Of a stretch of 64,000 nt of DNA, positions 25,470 to 35,686 are shown piece by piece (positions within the stretch are counted from its first letter, which is position 1; the number at the start of each line of letters is the position of its first letter). Made by a program: the position numbers and the translations under genes. The stretch lies in assembly GCF_002206625.1 (NCBI RefSeq), contig NZ_NGUP01000007.1, positions 1 through 64,000 on the forward strand, given 5' to 3'. Source of the DNA: Polynucleobacter campilacus (GTDB lineage Bacteria > Pseudomonadota > Gammaproteobacteria > Burkholderiales > Burkholderiaceae). A model generated the notes under the pieces. The model worked only from the letters and a program-made list of their open reading frames with translations. It had not been told where the DNA came from and did no database searches.

Positions 25470-27356
25470 ATGCTCCAGGCAACTAAAGTACTTCACACCA
25501 TTAACTCCTCACAGGATTTAAAACAGCTTGAGCAATCTGAGCTTGCCCAACTATCGGATGAATTGCGTGAATTCATTTTGCAGTCTGTTGCTAGCACTGG
25601 TGGTCACTTATCATCCAATCTAGGTACTGTTGAGCTCTCAATTGCGCTGCATTATGTTTTTGATACGCCAGAAGATCGGATTGTCTGGGATGTAGGACAT
25701 CAAAGTTACGCCCATAAAATTTTGACAGGGCGCAGAGAAATGATGCCAAGCTTGCGTCAGTTTGGTGGCTTATCTGGATTTCCAAAGCGCGCAGAAAGCC
25801 AATACGACGCTTTTGGTACAGCCCATTCCTCTACTAGTATTTCAGCCGCTCTTGGGATGGCAGTAGCTAGCAAGGTGAAGGGCGAAAAGCGCAATGTCAT
25901 CGCAGTCATTGGCGATGGCTCTATGAGCGCTGGTATGGCCTATGAAGGTTTAAATAATGCAGGGGTTGATAAATCCATTCCCTTAATCGTGATTTTGAAC
26001 GATAACGAAATGTCGATTTCTCCTGCGGTTGGAGCTCTGAATCGATATCTAGCTAAGCTGATTAGCGGTTCACTCTATGGAGCTACTAAAAAAGGTTTGG
26101 ATAAGATGCTTTCTTACACCCCTCCCTTAAGAGAGTTTGCGAAGAGACTGGAAGGTCATGCAAAAGGGATGATTGGTCCAGCTACTATTTTCGAAGAATT
26201 TGGTTTTGACTACTATGGCCCAATCGATGGTCATAATCTTGAGGATCTCATTATTACTCTTGAGAACCTGAAAAAGATTGCTCAGACTGATGGCCCACAA
26301 TTTTTGCATATCGTTACAAAAAAAGGCAAAGGCTATGAGAGGGCAGAGTTAAATCCCATTTCTTATCATGGGCCTGGAAAATTTAATCCTAGCGAAGGCC
26401 TGAAACCTTCTGCACCAGGTAAAAAAACCTATACCGAAGTCTTTGGCGAATGGCTTTGCGATATGGCCAAAGCAGATCAACGTCTTATTGGTATTACGCC
26501 AGCAATGCGTGAGGGCTCTGGCCTAGTTCAGTTTGAAGCTCAGTACCCCGATCGTTACTTTGATGTAGGTATCGCAGAGCAACATGCAGTGACTTTTGCG
26601 GCGGGTATTGCTTGTGAGGGTCTCAAGCCAGTAGTAGCGATCTACTCCACTTTTTTACAAAGGGGCTACGATCAACTCATACACGATGTGACCTTGCAGA
26701 ATTTACCGATTGTCTTCGCTATCGACCGAGCTGGTATGGTTGGTGCAGATGGGCCAACCCATGCAGGTGTATTTGATGTTGCCTTTCTGAGATGCTTGCC
26801 GAATGTCGTCTTAATGACGCCATCGAATCAAGAAGACTGCAGAAATATGCTCACGACGGCTTTTAGTTTGAATGGTCCTGCTGTGGTGCGCTACCCCCGC
26901 GGTTCTGGAGTAGGCCCAGAGGCATCTCAAAAACTAGAGACCATCCCAGTTGGCAAAGGCGTGATTGTTCGCAAAGTAAAAAATGCACAAGCCCAAGGTA
27001 AAAAGATTGCGTTTGTTTGTTTTGGTCCATTGGTCTATAACGCACTAGAGGTCGCAGAGGAGCTTGATGCTACTGTTGCTGATATGCGCTTTGTAAAACC
27101 ATTAGATGAGCAATTGCTATTAGATCTTGCCAATACTCATGATGCTTTGGTCTTTATTGAAGACAGCGCAACTCAAGGAGGGGCGGGTAGTGCCTGCCTG
27201 GAAGCGCTATCAACGCACAAGATTCAGATACCGACTCTGCAGATTGGTTTGCCTGATGAGTATGTAGAGCATGGTGATATCAATGTGCTCTTAGATTTAT
27301 ATGGACTGTCTCCCAAGAAAATCCTAGCCAAAGTGCGGGATCATTTTCAGATATAG
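25470..27356 (+). CDS. dxs: 1-deoxy-D-xylulose-5-phosphate synthase
   Basis: [58 protein letters not shown]. Confidence 0.96.
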   Translation: MLQATKVLHTINSSQDLKQLEQSELAQLSDELREFILQSVASTGGHLSSNLGTVELSIALHYVFDTPEDRIVWDVGHQSYAHKILTGRREMMPSLRQFGGLSGFPKRAESQYDAFGTAHSSTSISAALGMAVASKVKGEKRNVIAVIGDGSMSAGMAYEGLNNAGVDKSIPLIVILNDNEMSISPAVGALNRYLAKLISGSLYGATKKGLDKMLSYTPPLREFAKRLEGHAKGMIGPATIFEEFGFDYYGPIDGHNLEDLIITLENLKKIAQTDGPQFLHIVTKKGKGYERAELNPISYHGPGKFNPSEGLKPSAPGKKTYTEVFGEWLCDMAKADQRLIGITPAMREGSGLVQFEAQYPDRYFDVGIAEQHAVTFAAGIACEGLKPVVAIYSTFLQRGYDQLIHDVTLQNLPIVFAIDRAGMVGADGPTHAGVFDVAFLRCLPNVVLMTPSNQEDCRNMLTTAFSLNGPAVVRYPRGSGVGPEASQKLETIPVGKGVIVRKVKNAQAQGKKIAFVCFGPLVYNALEVAEELDATVADMRFVKPLDEQLLLDLANTHDALVFIEDSATQGGAGSACLEALSTHKIQIPTLQIGLPDEYVEHGDINVLLDLYGLSPKKILAKVRDHFQI

Positions 27357-27367
27357 GCACCTCATTT

Positions 27368-27508
27368 ATGTTTAAGAAAGAAAAAAATCAGACGCAACTA
27401 CTGTCAAAAGAGGCAAAGTGGCAATATATCGGTAAACCAGTTCTGATCATCTTTGGCACTCTGAACATATTCATTCTCATTTTTTTCTTTATCTACTATT
27501 ACATTTAA
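27368..27508 (+). CDS. Small single-TM protein (46 aa) between dxs and tspO
   Basis: Read from the sequence: MFKKEKNQTQLLSKEAKWQYIGKPVLIIFGTLNIFILIFFFIYYYI*. Confidence 0.55.
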   Translation: MFKKEKNQTQLLSKEAKWQYIGKPVLIIFGTLNIFILIFFFIYYYI

Positions 27509-27556
27509 ACGCTCAATTTTCAGAACCCTATACGGCACCGCTACCTTTGAAGGAAA

Positions 27557-28033
27557 TTGATGTTGAATAAAAAAATGGCCATGCCATTAGCCTGGGGTTT
27601 AACAGTAGCGATTCTGGGTGGCTTGGCAACGGATTTGGGACCTTGGTATCAAGCCCTAAAAGAACCTTTTTGGAAACCGCCTGACGCAGCATTTGGCCCA
27701 ATCTGGTCCATCATTTTTATTTTGTCTGGTATGGCTTGGGTGGCCGTAAAGCACTTGGCCTCTAATGCCGCATTTCTTCGTCGTCTAACATTTTTATTTT
27801 GGCTTAATGCTTTTCTGAACTTGCTATGGAGTATTTTGTATTTCCGCTTTCAAAGGCCAGACTGGTCTTTGTACGAGGCAGTGCTTTTATGGCTTTCAGT
27901 TCTCGCAATCTTTTTGACAATACGCAAAGTTTCTACTAAATATAGTCTTTACATCCTGCCATATCTCATCTGGGTCAGTATTGCGATTGTCTTGAATTGG
28001 GATACTGTGCGACTCAATGGGCCCTTCGGATAA
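27557..28033 (+). CDS. tspO: TspO/MBR family tryptophan-rich sensory protein
   Basis: WYQALKEPFWKPPDAAFGPIWSIIFILSGMAWVAVK and NLLWSILYFRFQRPDWSLYEAVLLWLSVL. Confidence 0.92.
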   Translation: MMLNKKMAMPLAWGLTVAILGGLATDLGPWYQALKEPFWKPPDAAFGPIWSIIFILSGMAWVAVKHLASNAAFLRRLTFLFWLNAFLNLLWSILYFRFQRPDWSLYEAVLLWLSVLAIFLTIRKVSTKYSLYILPYLIWVSIAIVLNWDTVRLNGPFG

Positions 28034-28048
28034 AAGGCTCACACGCCC

Positions 28049-28240
28049 TTAATACTGCTTCCAAATGGCAAAGATAGCGGCAATCAAAATAAGCCCATAC
28101 AAGCAGGCATAAATTTTGAAATCTTTCAGAATGACTGCAGGGGCTAATTTTTTATATTTCCAGAGGTAGTAGTGAAAAACGATTGGTGAAATCAAAATCA
28201 CACCAAATTCAACTATCAGCTCGAGCATGACACCTGTCAT
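28049..28240 (-). CDS. Hypothetical membrane protein (63 aa)
   Basis: Hydrophobic, ATG start; same strand as the 28241-28390 ORF. Confidence 0.5.
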   Translation of the reverse strand: MTGVMLELIVEFGVILISPIVFHYYLWKYKKLAPAVILKDFKIYACLYGLILIAAIFAIWKQY

Positions 28241-28390
28241 TTATTGGATGAATTTATTCTTAGAAAATACCAATACGGCTACGCTGACTATGCCTATGAA
28301 AAACAAAAGAAGTGCTCCCGTTTTGACAAAAACGATGAATCCCAAGAGTGCAAGACCAAATGCAATTAATCCTAATTTATCTCTAGACAT
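28241..28390 (-). CDS. Hypothetical small membrane protein (49 aa)
   Basis: Read from the sequence: MSRDKLGLIAFGLALLGFIVFVKTGALLLFFIGIVSVAVLVFSKNKFIQ*. Confidence 0.5.
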   Translation of the reverse strand: MSRDKLGLIAFGLALLGFIVFVKTGALLLFFIGIVSVAVLVFSKNKFIQ

Positions 28391-28471
28391 TTATTTCCCT
28401 TGATTTAAACAAGCCCTCTGCTAAATAGGGGGTCATCTGTATAAAACTATACCAATGTTTGACTCTGTATT

Positions 28472-28577
28472 GGGGGGTGGATGAGCCAAACCCCCGGCAC
28501 TGGCAGAAATTGGGTTTGGCTGCTTCGTTCCCGACCTGACCAGGTTATCCAACCCACCATGCGGGGAGGCCCATCCA
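28472..28577 (-). ncRNA. ffs: Signal recognition particle 4.5S RNA
   Basis: The reverse complement contains AACCTGGTCAGGTCGGGAACGAAGCAGCC, the conserved SRP domain IV loop, flanked by complementary GGATGGG.../...CATCCACCCC arms; next to dnaX. Confidence 0.9.
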
Positions 28578-28607
28578 CTTCCATTTTAGCTTGTTAGAAT
28601 GTAAGAC

Positions 28608-29867
28608 ATGACAGCATTGGCATTAGCCCGTTCGTGGCGCCCTAAAACATTCTCTGAGCTAGTAGGACAGGACCATGTGGTTAAGGCTTTAACCCATGCC
28701 TTGGATCAGGGTCGCCTGCATCATGCCTGGCTCTTTACAGGTACTCGTGGGGTAGGTAAGACCACCATTGCACGCATTATGGCCAAAGCCCTCAATTGCA
28801 CAGGTGCAGATGGTTCAGGCAAGATGACTTCAGAGCCTTGCGGAAAATGCCCAGCCTGCATGGAAATTGATGCTGGTCGTTTTGTTGACTATATAGAGAT
28901 GGATGCAGCAAGTAATCGCGGGGTTGACGATATTGCTGCTCTATTAGAGAAAGCAGCCTACGCACCAAGCAATGCTCGTTACAAGGTCTACATGATTGAC
29001 GAGGTGCATATGCTCACCAATCATGCCTTTAATGCCATGCTCAAAACTCTGGAAGAACCTCCAGAACACGTCAAATTTATTCTAGCCACTACTGACCCAC
29101 AAAAGATCCCCGTCACGATTTTGTCTCGTTGCTTGCAGTTCAACCTCAAGCAAATGCCTGTACCTCTGATCGTTGAGCATTTAGAAAAAGTGCTTGCAGC
29201 AGAAAAGGTGGCTTACGAAGTCAACGCATTGCGTGTCTTGGCTAAAGCAGCTCAAGGTTCCATGCGTGATGCTCTGTCATTAACTGATCAAGCGATTGCT
29301 TATGCGGCAGGCAAAGTGACTGAAGAATCGATACGCAACATGCTTGGCACATTAGACGATGCTTATCTCATTCGTATTTTAGATTGCTTAATTGCAAAAG
29401 ACGGCGCCAGCCTGTTAGCAGTTGCAAACGAAATGGGTGAGCGCAGCATGTCTTTCTCATTAGCATTGCAAGATCTCTCTAGTCTGCTACAAAAGATTGC
29501 AGCAGCCCAAGTGGTTCCAGAGTCCGTACTAGAGGATTGGCCAGAGGCAAGTGAGATTCGTCGCTTAGCTACCCAACTCACCAAAGAAGAGGCGCAACTC
29601 TTCTACCAAATCACCATTACTAGCCGTCCCGATCTATCACTTGCACCGGATGAGCAAACTGGCTTTGCCATGACGCTCTTGCGGATGTTGGCATTTCGTC
29701 CAGGGAGCAGTGGGGGTAGTGGGGGGGCAAGCTCCAGCGCCATCAGCCCCACCAGTCGCTGGTGCGCCACGCCCAGCTCCAGCAGCAAAAACAGTAGTGC
29801 CCACAGCAGCAGCTGTAGCAACACCAATGGCAACAAAGCCAATTACTGCAGCATCTCCTATAGGTGA
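28608..29867 (+). CDS. dnaX: DNA polymerase III gamma/tau subunit, 5' frame (ends shortly after a G7 tract)
   Basis: RPKTFSELVGQDHVVKALTHALDQGRLHHAWLFTGTRGVGKTTIARIMAKALNC. The frame becomes low-complexity after 29727 and stops at 29867. Confidence 0.93.
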   Translation: MTALALARSWRPKTFSELVGQDHVVKALTHALDQGRLHHAWLFTGTRGVGKTTIARIMAKALNCTGADGSGKMTSEPCGKCPACMEIDAGRFVDYIEMDAASNRGVDDIAALLEKAAYAPSNARYKVYMIDEVHMLTNHAFNAMLKTLEEPPEHVKFILATTDPQKIPVTILSRCLQFNLKQMPVPLIVEHLEKVLAAEKVAYEVNALRVLAKAAQGSMRDALSLTDQAIAYAAGKVTEESIRNMLGTLDDAYLIRILDCLIAKDGASLLAVANEMGERSMSFSLALQDLSSLLQKIAAAQVVPESVLEDWPEASEIRRLATQLTKEEAQLFYQITITSRPDLSLAPDEQTGFAMTLLRMLAFRPGSSGGSGGASSSAISPTSRWCATPSSSSKNSSAHSSSCSNTNGNKANYCSISYR

Positions 29868-30258
29868 TGCTGCAAATCCTCCAGACTGGCATAGCTTAAT
29901 GCGCCAATTGCCCGTGAAGGGCATGGTTCAACAGTTAGCATTTCAGACCGAGCTACAGAACTGGAAAGATTCTGCAGCAGGTGTAAAAGCAACGATCGTG
30001 ACACCAATGCCACAGCTAGCTTCAGAAGCTTCTGTTGCAAGATTGGCCGATGCACTGACGGCTCACTTTGGTAAGAGTGTCAAGATCGTGATTGAAAAAG
30101 GTGAAGTAGAGGGCAAGACTGTTGCTAAGGTTGATGCCCAGATTCATCAAGAGAAAAGAATGAATGCCGAGCAAATGATTGCGGCCGATCCTTTTATTCA
30201 GCAATTAGAAAAAGAGTTTGGCGCCAAAGTGGTTGGTGGCTCTGTGAAACCCCATTAA
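29728..30258 (+). CDS. dnaX: DNA polymerase III tau C-terminal part in the +1 frame (continuation of dnaX)
   Basis: QAPAPSAPPVAGAPRPAPAAK ... DWHSLMRQLPVKGMVQQLAFQTELQNW ... FGKSVKIVIEKGEVEGKTVAKVDAQIHQEKRMNAEQMIAADPFIQQLEKEFGAKVVGGSVKPH; accessible only by a +1 (or -2) shift at the G7 tract. Confidence 0.85.
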   Translation, partial: QAPAPSAPPVAGAPRPAPAAKTVVPTAAAVATPMATKPITAASPIGDAANPPDWHSLMRQLPVKGMVQQLAFQTELQNWKDSAAGVKATIVTPMPQLASEASVARLADALTAHFGKSVKIVIEKGEVEGKTVAKVDAQIHQEKRMNAEQMIAADPFIQQLEKEFGAKVVGGSVKPH

Positions 30259-30301
30259 TTTAAATTCACTAATAAATAAGCATTAAGGAAAAGAAGCGAT
30301 G

Positions 30302-30622
30302 ATGAAAGGTGGACTTGCTGGCCTCATGAAACAGGCCCAGCAGATGCAAGAGAAGATGAAGCTAGCGCAAGAGCAGTTGGCTGCGCTAGAGGTCACTGGC
30401 CAAGCAGCTGGTGGCCTAGTTAAAGTTACCATCTCTGGCAAATACGAACTCAAGCGTGTGCAAATTGATCCAGGTGCAATGGACGACCGTGAAATGTTGG
30501 AGGACTTGGTTGTAACTGCTTACACAGAAGCATTCAAACAAGTAGAAGCAGCCAGCGCACAAATGATGTCTGGTGCTACCGCTGGAATGCCAATGCCTCC
30601 AGGCTTTAAGCTTCCTTTCTAA
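30302..30622 (+). CDS. YbaB/EbfC family nucleoid-associated protein
   Basis: [70 protein letters not shown]; between dnaX and recR. Confidence 0.94.
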   Translation: MKGGLAGLMKQAQQMQEKMKLAQEQLAALEVTGQAAGGLVKVTISGKYELKRVQIDPGAMDDREMLEDLVVTAYTEAFKQVEAASAQMMSGATAGMPMPPGFKLPF

Positions 30623-30632
30623 ATCATCATTC

Positions 30633-31247
30633 ATGGCACGCATAGAAGCACCTGCTGATGCACTTGGTCGTTTGATCGAGGCATTGCGTGTGCTCCCCGG
30701 AGTGGGCCCCAAGTCTGCTCAGCGGATGGCATTCTATCTTTTGCAGCATGATCGCAATGGTGCTGCAGTACTTGCTCAGTCCCTGGGTGAGGCAGTGCAA
30801 ACGGTGGGGCACTGCGCTCGTTGTAATACTTTTTCTGAAACTCAAATCTGCATCACTTGTGGAGATGAGCGCCGCGATCCATCCTTGTTATGCATCGTAG
30901 AAACACCCGCTGATCAAGTGATGGTAGAGCAGACCTTAAGTTTCAAAGGCAATTACTTTGTATTGATGGGCCGTCTTTCGCCACTCGATGGCATGGGCCC
31001 CAATGAAATTCATTTTGATCGCTTACTGGCTCGTATTGAGAATCCAGATACTAACGTGCCCATTCGGGAAGTAGTGCTAGCGACAAACTTCACTAGTGAA
31101 GGTGAGGCTACTGCCCATTACATCGGCGAAGTACTCAAAGCCAAAGGCATTAAAGTCACACGCATTGCTAGAGGTATTCCAGTAGGCGGGGAGTTAGAGT
31201 ACGTTGATGCAGGCACGTTAGCTAGAGCCTTGATGGATCGCCGCTAG
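30633..31247 (+). CDS. recR: Recombination protein RecR
   Basis: [24 protein letters not shown], CxxC zinc motif, Toprim region ([16 protein letters not shown]...[11 protein letters not shown]). Confidence 0.95.
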   Translation: MARIEAPADALGRLIEALRVLPGVGPKSAQRMAFYLLQHDRNGAAVLAQSLGEAVQTVGHCARCNTFSETQICITCGDERRDPSLLCIVETPADQVMVEQTLSFKGNYFVLMGRLSPLDGMGPNEIHFDRLLARIENPDTNVPIREVVLATNFTSEGEATAHYIGEVLKAKGIKVTRIARGIPVGGELEYVDAGTLARALMDRR

Positions 31248-31383
31248 TCCACACAAGTTCGAAGCTTTAAGCTCTCTCTGCCCCATTTCCTCCACTTATA
31301 GGGGAACTACTTAATTACCTGCTGGAATAGATAGGATAGAGTGAACCCATTATAAGAAAGTAGTTCAATCAGGGAGATGGATC

Positions 31384-32367
31384 ATGGGTAAATTTCAATC
31401 AAGCAAAATTTTGGTAGCTGGCCTAATGAGTGCTGGCTTAATATTGACTTCCAATATTACCCAGGCACAAGTAGGTTTTCCGCCACCACCTCCTAAAGTG
31501 AGTCCTGCAGCTGGCGTGATTGATATGCATGTGCATCCCGATCCAGATGTCTTTGGCCGATCCTTAACGGATTATGAATTAGCCACTATTGCTCGTCGTA
31601 AAGGGATGCGCGGTATTGTGATTAAGAATCATGTGGTCACAACGAATGCTCGAGCTGCATTAGTAATGCAACAGGTTCCTGGCATTGAAGTATGGGGAGG
31701 AATTGTTCTTAACAAGTCTGTAGGTGGTGTAAATCCTGCAGCTGTAGAGTGGATGCATCGTATGTCTGGCGGTCGCGGAAAAGTAGTTTGGTTGCCGACT
31801 TTTGATTCGGATATGCATGTCAAGACTTTGGTAGATAAAAATCAATCAGGAATTGTGGTTGCGCCAAATGGCCAAGTCACACCAGAGTTGGAGCAGGTGC
31901 TAAAGATCATTGCTCGCGAAGATTTGATCCTAGCTACCGGCCATATTTCTGCGGATGAAGTAGTTACGGTCGTCAAGCGCGCAAAAGAATTGGGCGTGAA
32001 GAATATTTTGATCACGCATGGATTGACTAACATACCAGGCTTATCTTTCGAGCAAGCCAAGCAAGTTACTGCAATGGGCGCATATATTGAAATTTGCTAT
32101 TTACAATTTATGACTGGTCCTTCAGCGCAGTACAAATGGATGACCCATTGGGAAAAAGTGGATGCAACCGTGGTTGCTAAAGCTGTTAAGGAAATTGGCG
32201 CAGACCATTTAGTGCTTTCAACCGATTTAGGTCAACAAGGCATGATGACTCCACCAGATGGTGTTGAGAATCAAATCGCAGCAGTTAAGGCGGCAGGTGT
32301 ATCGCAAGCTGATATCGATAAGATGATGAAAAAGAACCCAGCCAAATTGTTGGGTCTAAAAGACTAA
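31384..32367 (+). CDS. Secreted amidohydrolase-like protein (DUF6282-like)
   Basis: Signal peptide; GVIDMHVHPDPDVFGRSLTDYELATIARRKGMRGIVIKNHVVTT; ILATGHISADEVV; NPAKLLGL at C-terminus. Confidence 0.7.
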   Translation: MGKFQSSKILVAGLMSAGLILTSNITQAQVGFPPPPPKVSPAAGVIDMHVHPDPDVFGRSLTDYELATIARRKGMRGIVIKNHVVTTNARAALVMQQVPGIEVWGGIVLNKSVGGVNPAAVEWMHRMSGGRGKVVWLPTFDSDMHVKTLVDKNQSGIVVAPNGQVTPELEQVLKIIAREDLILATGHISADEVVTVVKRAKELGVKNILITHGLTNIPGLSFEQAKQVTAMGAYIEICYLQFMTGPSAQYKWMTHWEKVDATVVAKAVKEIGADHLVLSTDLGQQGMMTPPDGVENQIAAVKAAGVSQADIDKMMKKNPAKLLGLKD

Positions 32368-32557
32368 GGCGCATTTCTTCCCCGAATCATTGCGTTTTTG
32401 TCATGTCTACGACATAAAGACTAGGTAAATTCCCCCTTTTTGGGGATAATTTGGGCCTGCACCACCCTTGGGCTTCAATCTCAAGCTGTGTTTGCCTAGT
32501 TTTTCCTATCGGCATGTTGCTATTGCATTGCACTGGCATCCCAATTAGAAATTGTGA

Positions 32558-33973
32558 ATGACCCGCAAGTTTTATACCCTCTTCCTGTTAAGCATTGTTT
32601 GCACTTTTCTGGGCGCTTCTGCAGTTGCGCAGAAGGCAGGGTCTGGCTCCGATCAAATTGCTAGCTTTGCATCACCAATTCAAGATTTACCAACAGAGGG
32701 TGAGTTCTTGGGTTTACCGGTGAACATACACGGTCAGACCACATACATTAACCAGCGCTATAACAATTTCACATCAAGCTACTCAGGCAAGAATAGTCTA
32801 GCTGCTCAGAACTCGATGAGTTATACCTGGTCAGGAACATTATTTTTTGGTGCTCGTGTTGCGCCAAATACGGATGTGTATTTCAATCCAGAAGTGGTTT
32901 CTGGTGTGCCATTTTCAGGCTTGGTTGGCTTGGGCGGCTTTACCAATGGCGAGGCAACAAAAGCCGGTGGCTTAAACGCTAAATTTTACTCTGCCAGAGC
33001 ATTTATGCGACACACGATTAATCAAGAGGGCGATAAAGTTGTTCTTGAGAATGAGGCTAATCAAATTACGCAAACGGTGAGTAGTAATCGCGTCGTGGTG
33101 ACTGCTGGCCAGTTTTCTACTTTAGATATTTTCGATGACAGCCGTTATGCAAAAGACCCCCGCGTCCAGTTCATGAACTGGGGCAATATGACTTATCTAG
33201 CTTATGACTACGCTGCCGACGCACGTGGCTACAGCACTGGATTAGCAGGCGAGTGGTACCTCGACCATTGGGTATTGAGAGCTTCTCGTATGCTGGCCCC
33301 AAAGAACCCCAATGGCCGTGATCTCAATTGGCAAATTTTTAATACTTATGGCGATCAATTTGAGGTTGAGCGCCAACATCATATCGGCAAACTTCCTGGC
33401 AAGGTGAGCGTGCTTGCTTATCGCAACAAAATGATCTTGGCGAGATTTAGTGATGCAACTAATTATGTGCTCACCAATAATGCACAAGGCACACAAGCAA
33501 TTAATAATGTCCGTACTAATTATCAATACAAAACAGGTGTGGGTGTTCATGGGGAGCAGGCCTTAACTGATGACCTCGGTATCTATGCTCGTGCATTTAC
33601 CTCCGATGGTCGCACTGAAACCATGTCTTTCACAGAGGCAGATAACTCAGTCTCTGTTGGTATGGGCATGAATGGCACAAGTTGGGCGCGTCCACACGAC
33701 AGCATTGGCATTTCAATGATGCAAAACGGCCTATCCAGTTATCGCCGCTCATACTTACAAGCTGGAGGGGTGTCTTACTTTATTGGTGACTATGCTGGCC
33801 CTGGCCAGACAATTTCTTATCGTCCTGAACGGGTAGGCGAGGTGTATTACAACGCTAACGTTGTTAAGAATGTCCTGGCGGGCTTGAACTTTCAGCACAT
33901 CAATAATCCCGCTTACAACGCAGCCCGTGGCCCAGTAAACATCATCTCTTTTAGGATTCATGCTGAGTTTTAA
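32558..33973 (+). CDS. Putative carbohydrate-porin-like (OprB/AlgE-type) outer membrane protein
   Basis: Signal peptide; beta-barrel-like repeats; LPVNIHGQTTYINQRYNNFTSSYSGKNSL; C-terminal ISFRIHAEF ending in Phe. Confidence 0.65.
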   Translation: MTRKFYTLFLLSIVCTFLGASAVAQKAGSGSDQIASFASPIQDLPTEGEFLGLPVNIHGQTTYINQRYNNFTSSYSGKNSLAAQNSMSYTWSGTLFFGARVAPNTDVYFNPEVVSGVPFSGLVGLGGFTNGEATKAGGLNAKFYSARAFMRHTINQEGDKVVLENEANQITQTVSSNRVVVTAGQFSTLDIFDDSRYAKDPRVQFMNWGNMTYLAYDYAADARGYSTGLAGEWYLDHWVLRASRMLAPKNPNGRDLNWQIFNTYGDQFEVERQHHIGKLPGKVSVLAYRNKMILARFSDATNYVLTNNAQGTQAINNVRTNYQYKTGVGVHGEQALTDDLGIYARAFTSDGRTETMSFTEADNSVSVGMGMNGTSWARPHDSIGISMMQNGLSSYRRSYLQAGGVSYFIGDYAGPGQTISYRPERVGEVYYNANVVKNVLAGLNFQHINNPAYNAARGPVNIISFRIHAEF

Positions 33974-34159
33974 AGGCTCTAGTGGTCTAGTTTTTCATTA
34001 TTATCTTTAGAATCAATAAGATAGAGATTGTCAATAATTAGACTTTTGGCTTTTGTCACCTATAATCGATAAAACCCCCTGAAATGGGTATTTGTAAGAT
34101 CTCAATCTGCTTCAGGGGCTATAAAAACAGCATTTTATTGATTTAGAGGGCAGCTGAAT

Positions 34160-35677
34160 TTGTTGATTCACGGCAAACGTAAATGGGGCGTAGTCAGTCT
34201 CCTCAAAAGCATTGCACCATATGCAATGGCTACTATTGCTATTTCGGCGTTTGCACAAGGATCTGGTAGCAGCACTCCTGCAAGTGTCACAGTGCAATCA
34301 GGCAACTCTTCCTTAGCATCGCCACCATCGATTGGTGCGCAGCTGAGCTCTCAAGACCAAAGCCCAAAAGCAGCTGAATTATTTGCTCCTGTCACTAAGG
34401 CAAATACTCCCAAGATCTACGTCAAAAGTGCGCCATCAGGCCCAACAGAGATGGATTTGCGCCAGCTTTGGAATGAGCTCAAGACCAATAACCCGCAATT
34501 ATCTTCATTGCGTGAGTCCTATCTCTCAGCCAAGGCAACCGTTCCACAAATTGCAGCACCCGCAAATCCTCAAGTAGGTTTAGTGTGGTCTGGCATGCCA
34601 GTGAATTCACCATTTGCCTTAGGCAGTGCCAACACGCCATCAGCAGCCAACCCTAATGGCATTAGTAGTAATAACTCGATTTCTGTAGCGCAACCGTTTC
34701 AGTTCCCTGGCAAGAAAAGCTTGGCTGCAGACATTGCTGATACCAATGCAGAAGCGCTCTTAGCCAGTTCTGAATCCACCTATTTACAATTAGGTGCGCA
34801 GCTCTCAACCCTGTATTACGGTGCACTGGCTGCTCAGAAGCAGTTGCAGGTTTTAAAAGAGACAGTCGTACGCTTAGAGATGGTGAAGAATGTTGCTAAA
34901 GCACGTTACTCCAATAATGCTGCAGCTTATGTTGAGTTTCTGAATGCGCAAGTCGCACAAAGCGCTGCCCAAGCCGACCAATTCAATGTCGAGCGTCAAC
35001 TCCAAGTCGCACTCAACAACATCAACACTTTGGTGGGCCGTCACTCTCGCGAAAAATTAGTATTGCGTGGAGATGTGCGCCGTGCAATGAGTGCTGTACC
35101 AACCTTGCTTGAGTTAGAGGATTACGCAGAGTCCAGCCATCCCGCTTTAAAGAGTTCAGTTTTGCAATTAGATGCTGCACGTAAGGGCGTAACTCTTGCT
35201 AAAAAAGCATACCTACCGGATTTTCAGGTTATTGGTTCTTCTTACACGCCGCGCGGACCGTTTTCATCAAACAATGGCACGATGTTTTATCAGTTTGAGT
35301 TGGATCTCATTATTCCGCTGTATTTCTTTACCAAGGAAAAGTACGGGGTAGAGCAGGCACAACGCAATCAAGCTGCTGCTGAAGCCGGCAATATTTCAAA
35401 TCGCCAGCAAATTGTATTGGCAGTAAATACCGCTTATGCCAATTATGAGCAAGCCAAGACCCAAGCCCAGTTTCTGAGGGATCGCCAAGTCCCACAAGCT
35501 GATGCCGCCTATAAGGTGGGTCTGACCCAGTACTCAAATAATGGCCAAGGGTTTAATGATTTATTGACTGCGCAAACTCAATTGCGTAACTTAGAGATTG
35601 CTTTGGCACAAGCAGAGAGTAATCTATTGCAAGCGCAAGCAGTATTAATGGTTTCTGCAGGCAAAGAGCCTTTTTAA
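34160..35677 (+). CDS. TolC-family outer membrane efflux protein
   Basis: Long alpha-helical repeats (LRESYLSAKATVPQIAAPANPQVGLVW ... SNLLQAQAVLMVSAGKEPF); first gene of an RND operon. Confidence 0.88.
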   Translation: MLIHGKRKWGVVSLLKSIAPYAMATIAISAFAQGSGSSTPASVTVQSGNSSLASPPSIGAQLSSQDQSPKAAELFAPVTKANTPKIYVKSAPSGPTEMDLRQLWNELKTNNPQLSSLRESYLSAKATVPQIAAPANPQVGLVWSGMPVNSPFALGSANTPSAANPNGISSNNSISVAQPFQFPGKKSLAADIADTNAEALLASSESTYLQLGAQLSTLYYGALAAQKQLQVLKETVVRLEMVKNVAKARYSNNAAAYVEFLNAQVAQSAAQADQFNVERQLQVALNNINTLVGRHSREKLVLRGDVRRAMSAVPTLLELEDYAESSHPALKSSVLQLDAARKGVTLAKKAYLPDFQVIGSSYTPRGPFSSNNGTMFYQFELDLIIPLYFFTKEKYGVEQAQRNQAAAEAGNISNRQQIVLAVNTAYANYEQAKTQAQFLRDRQVPQADAAYKVGLTQYSNNGQGFNDLLTAQTQLRNLEIALAQAESNLLQAQAVLMVSAGKEPF

Positions 35678-35686
35678 GGAGTAGTT

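Noticed and set aside
29603-29924. Antisense ORFs over the dnaX Ala/Pro-rich linker
   Set aside because: Low-complexity by-products of GC-rich linker sequence on the coding strand.
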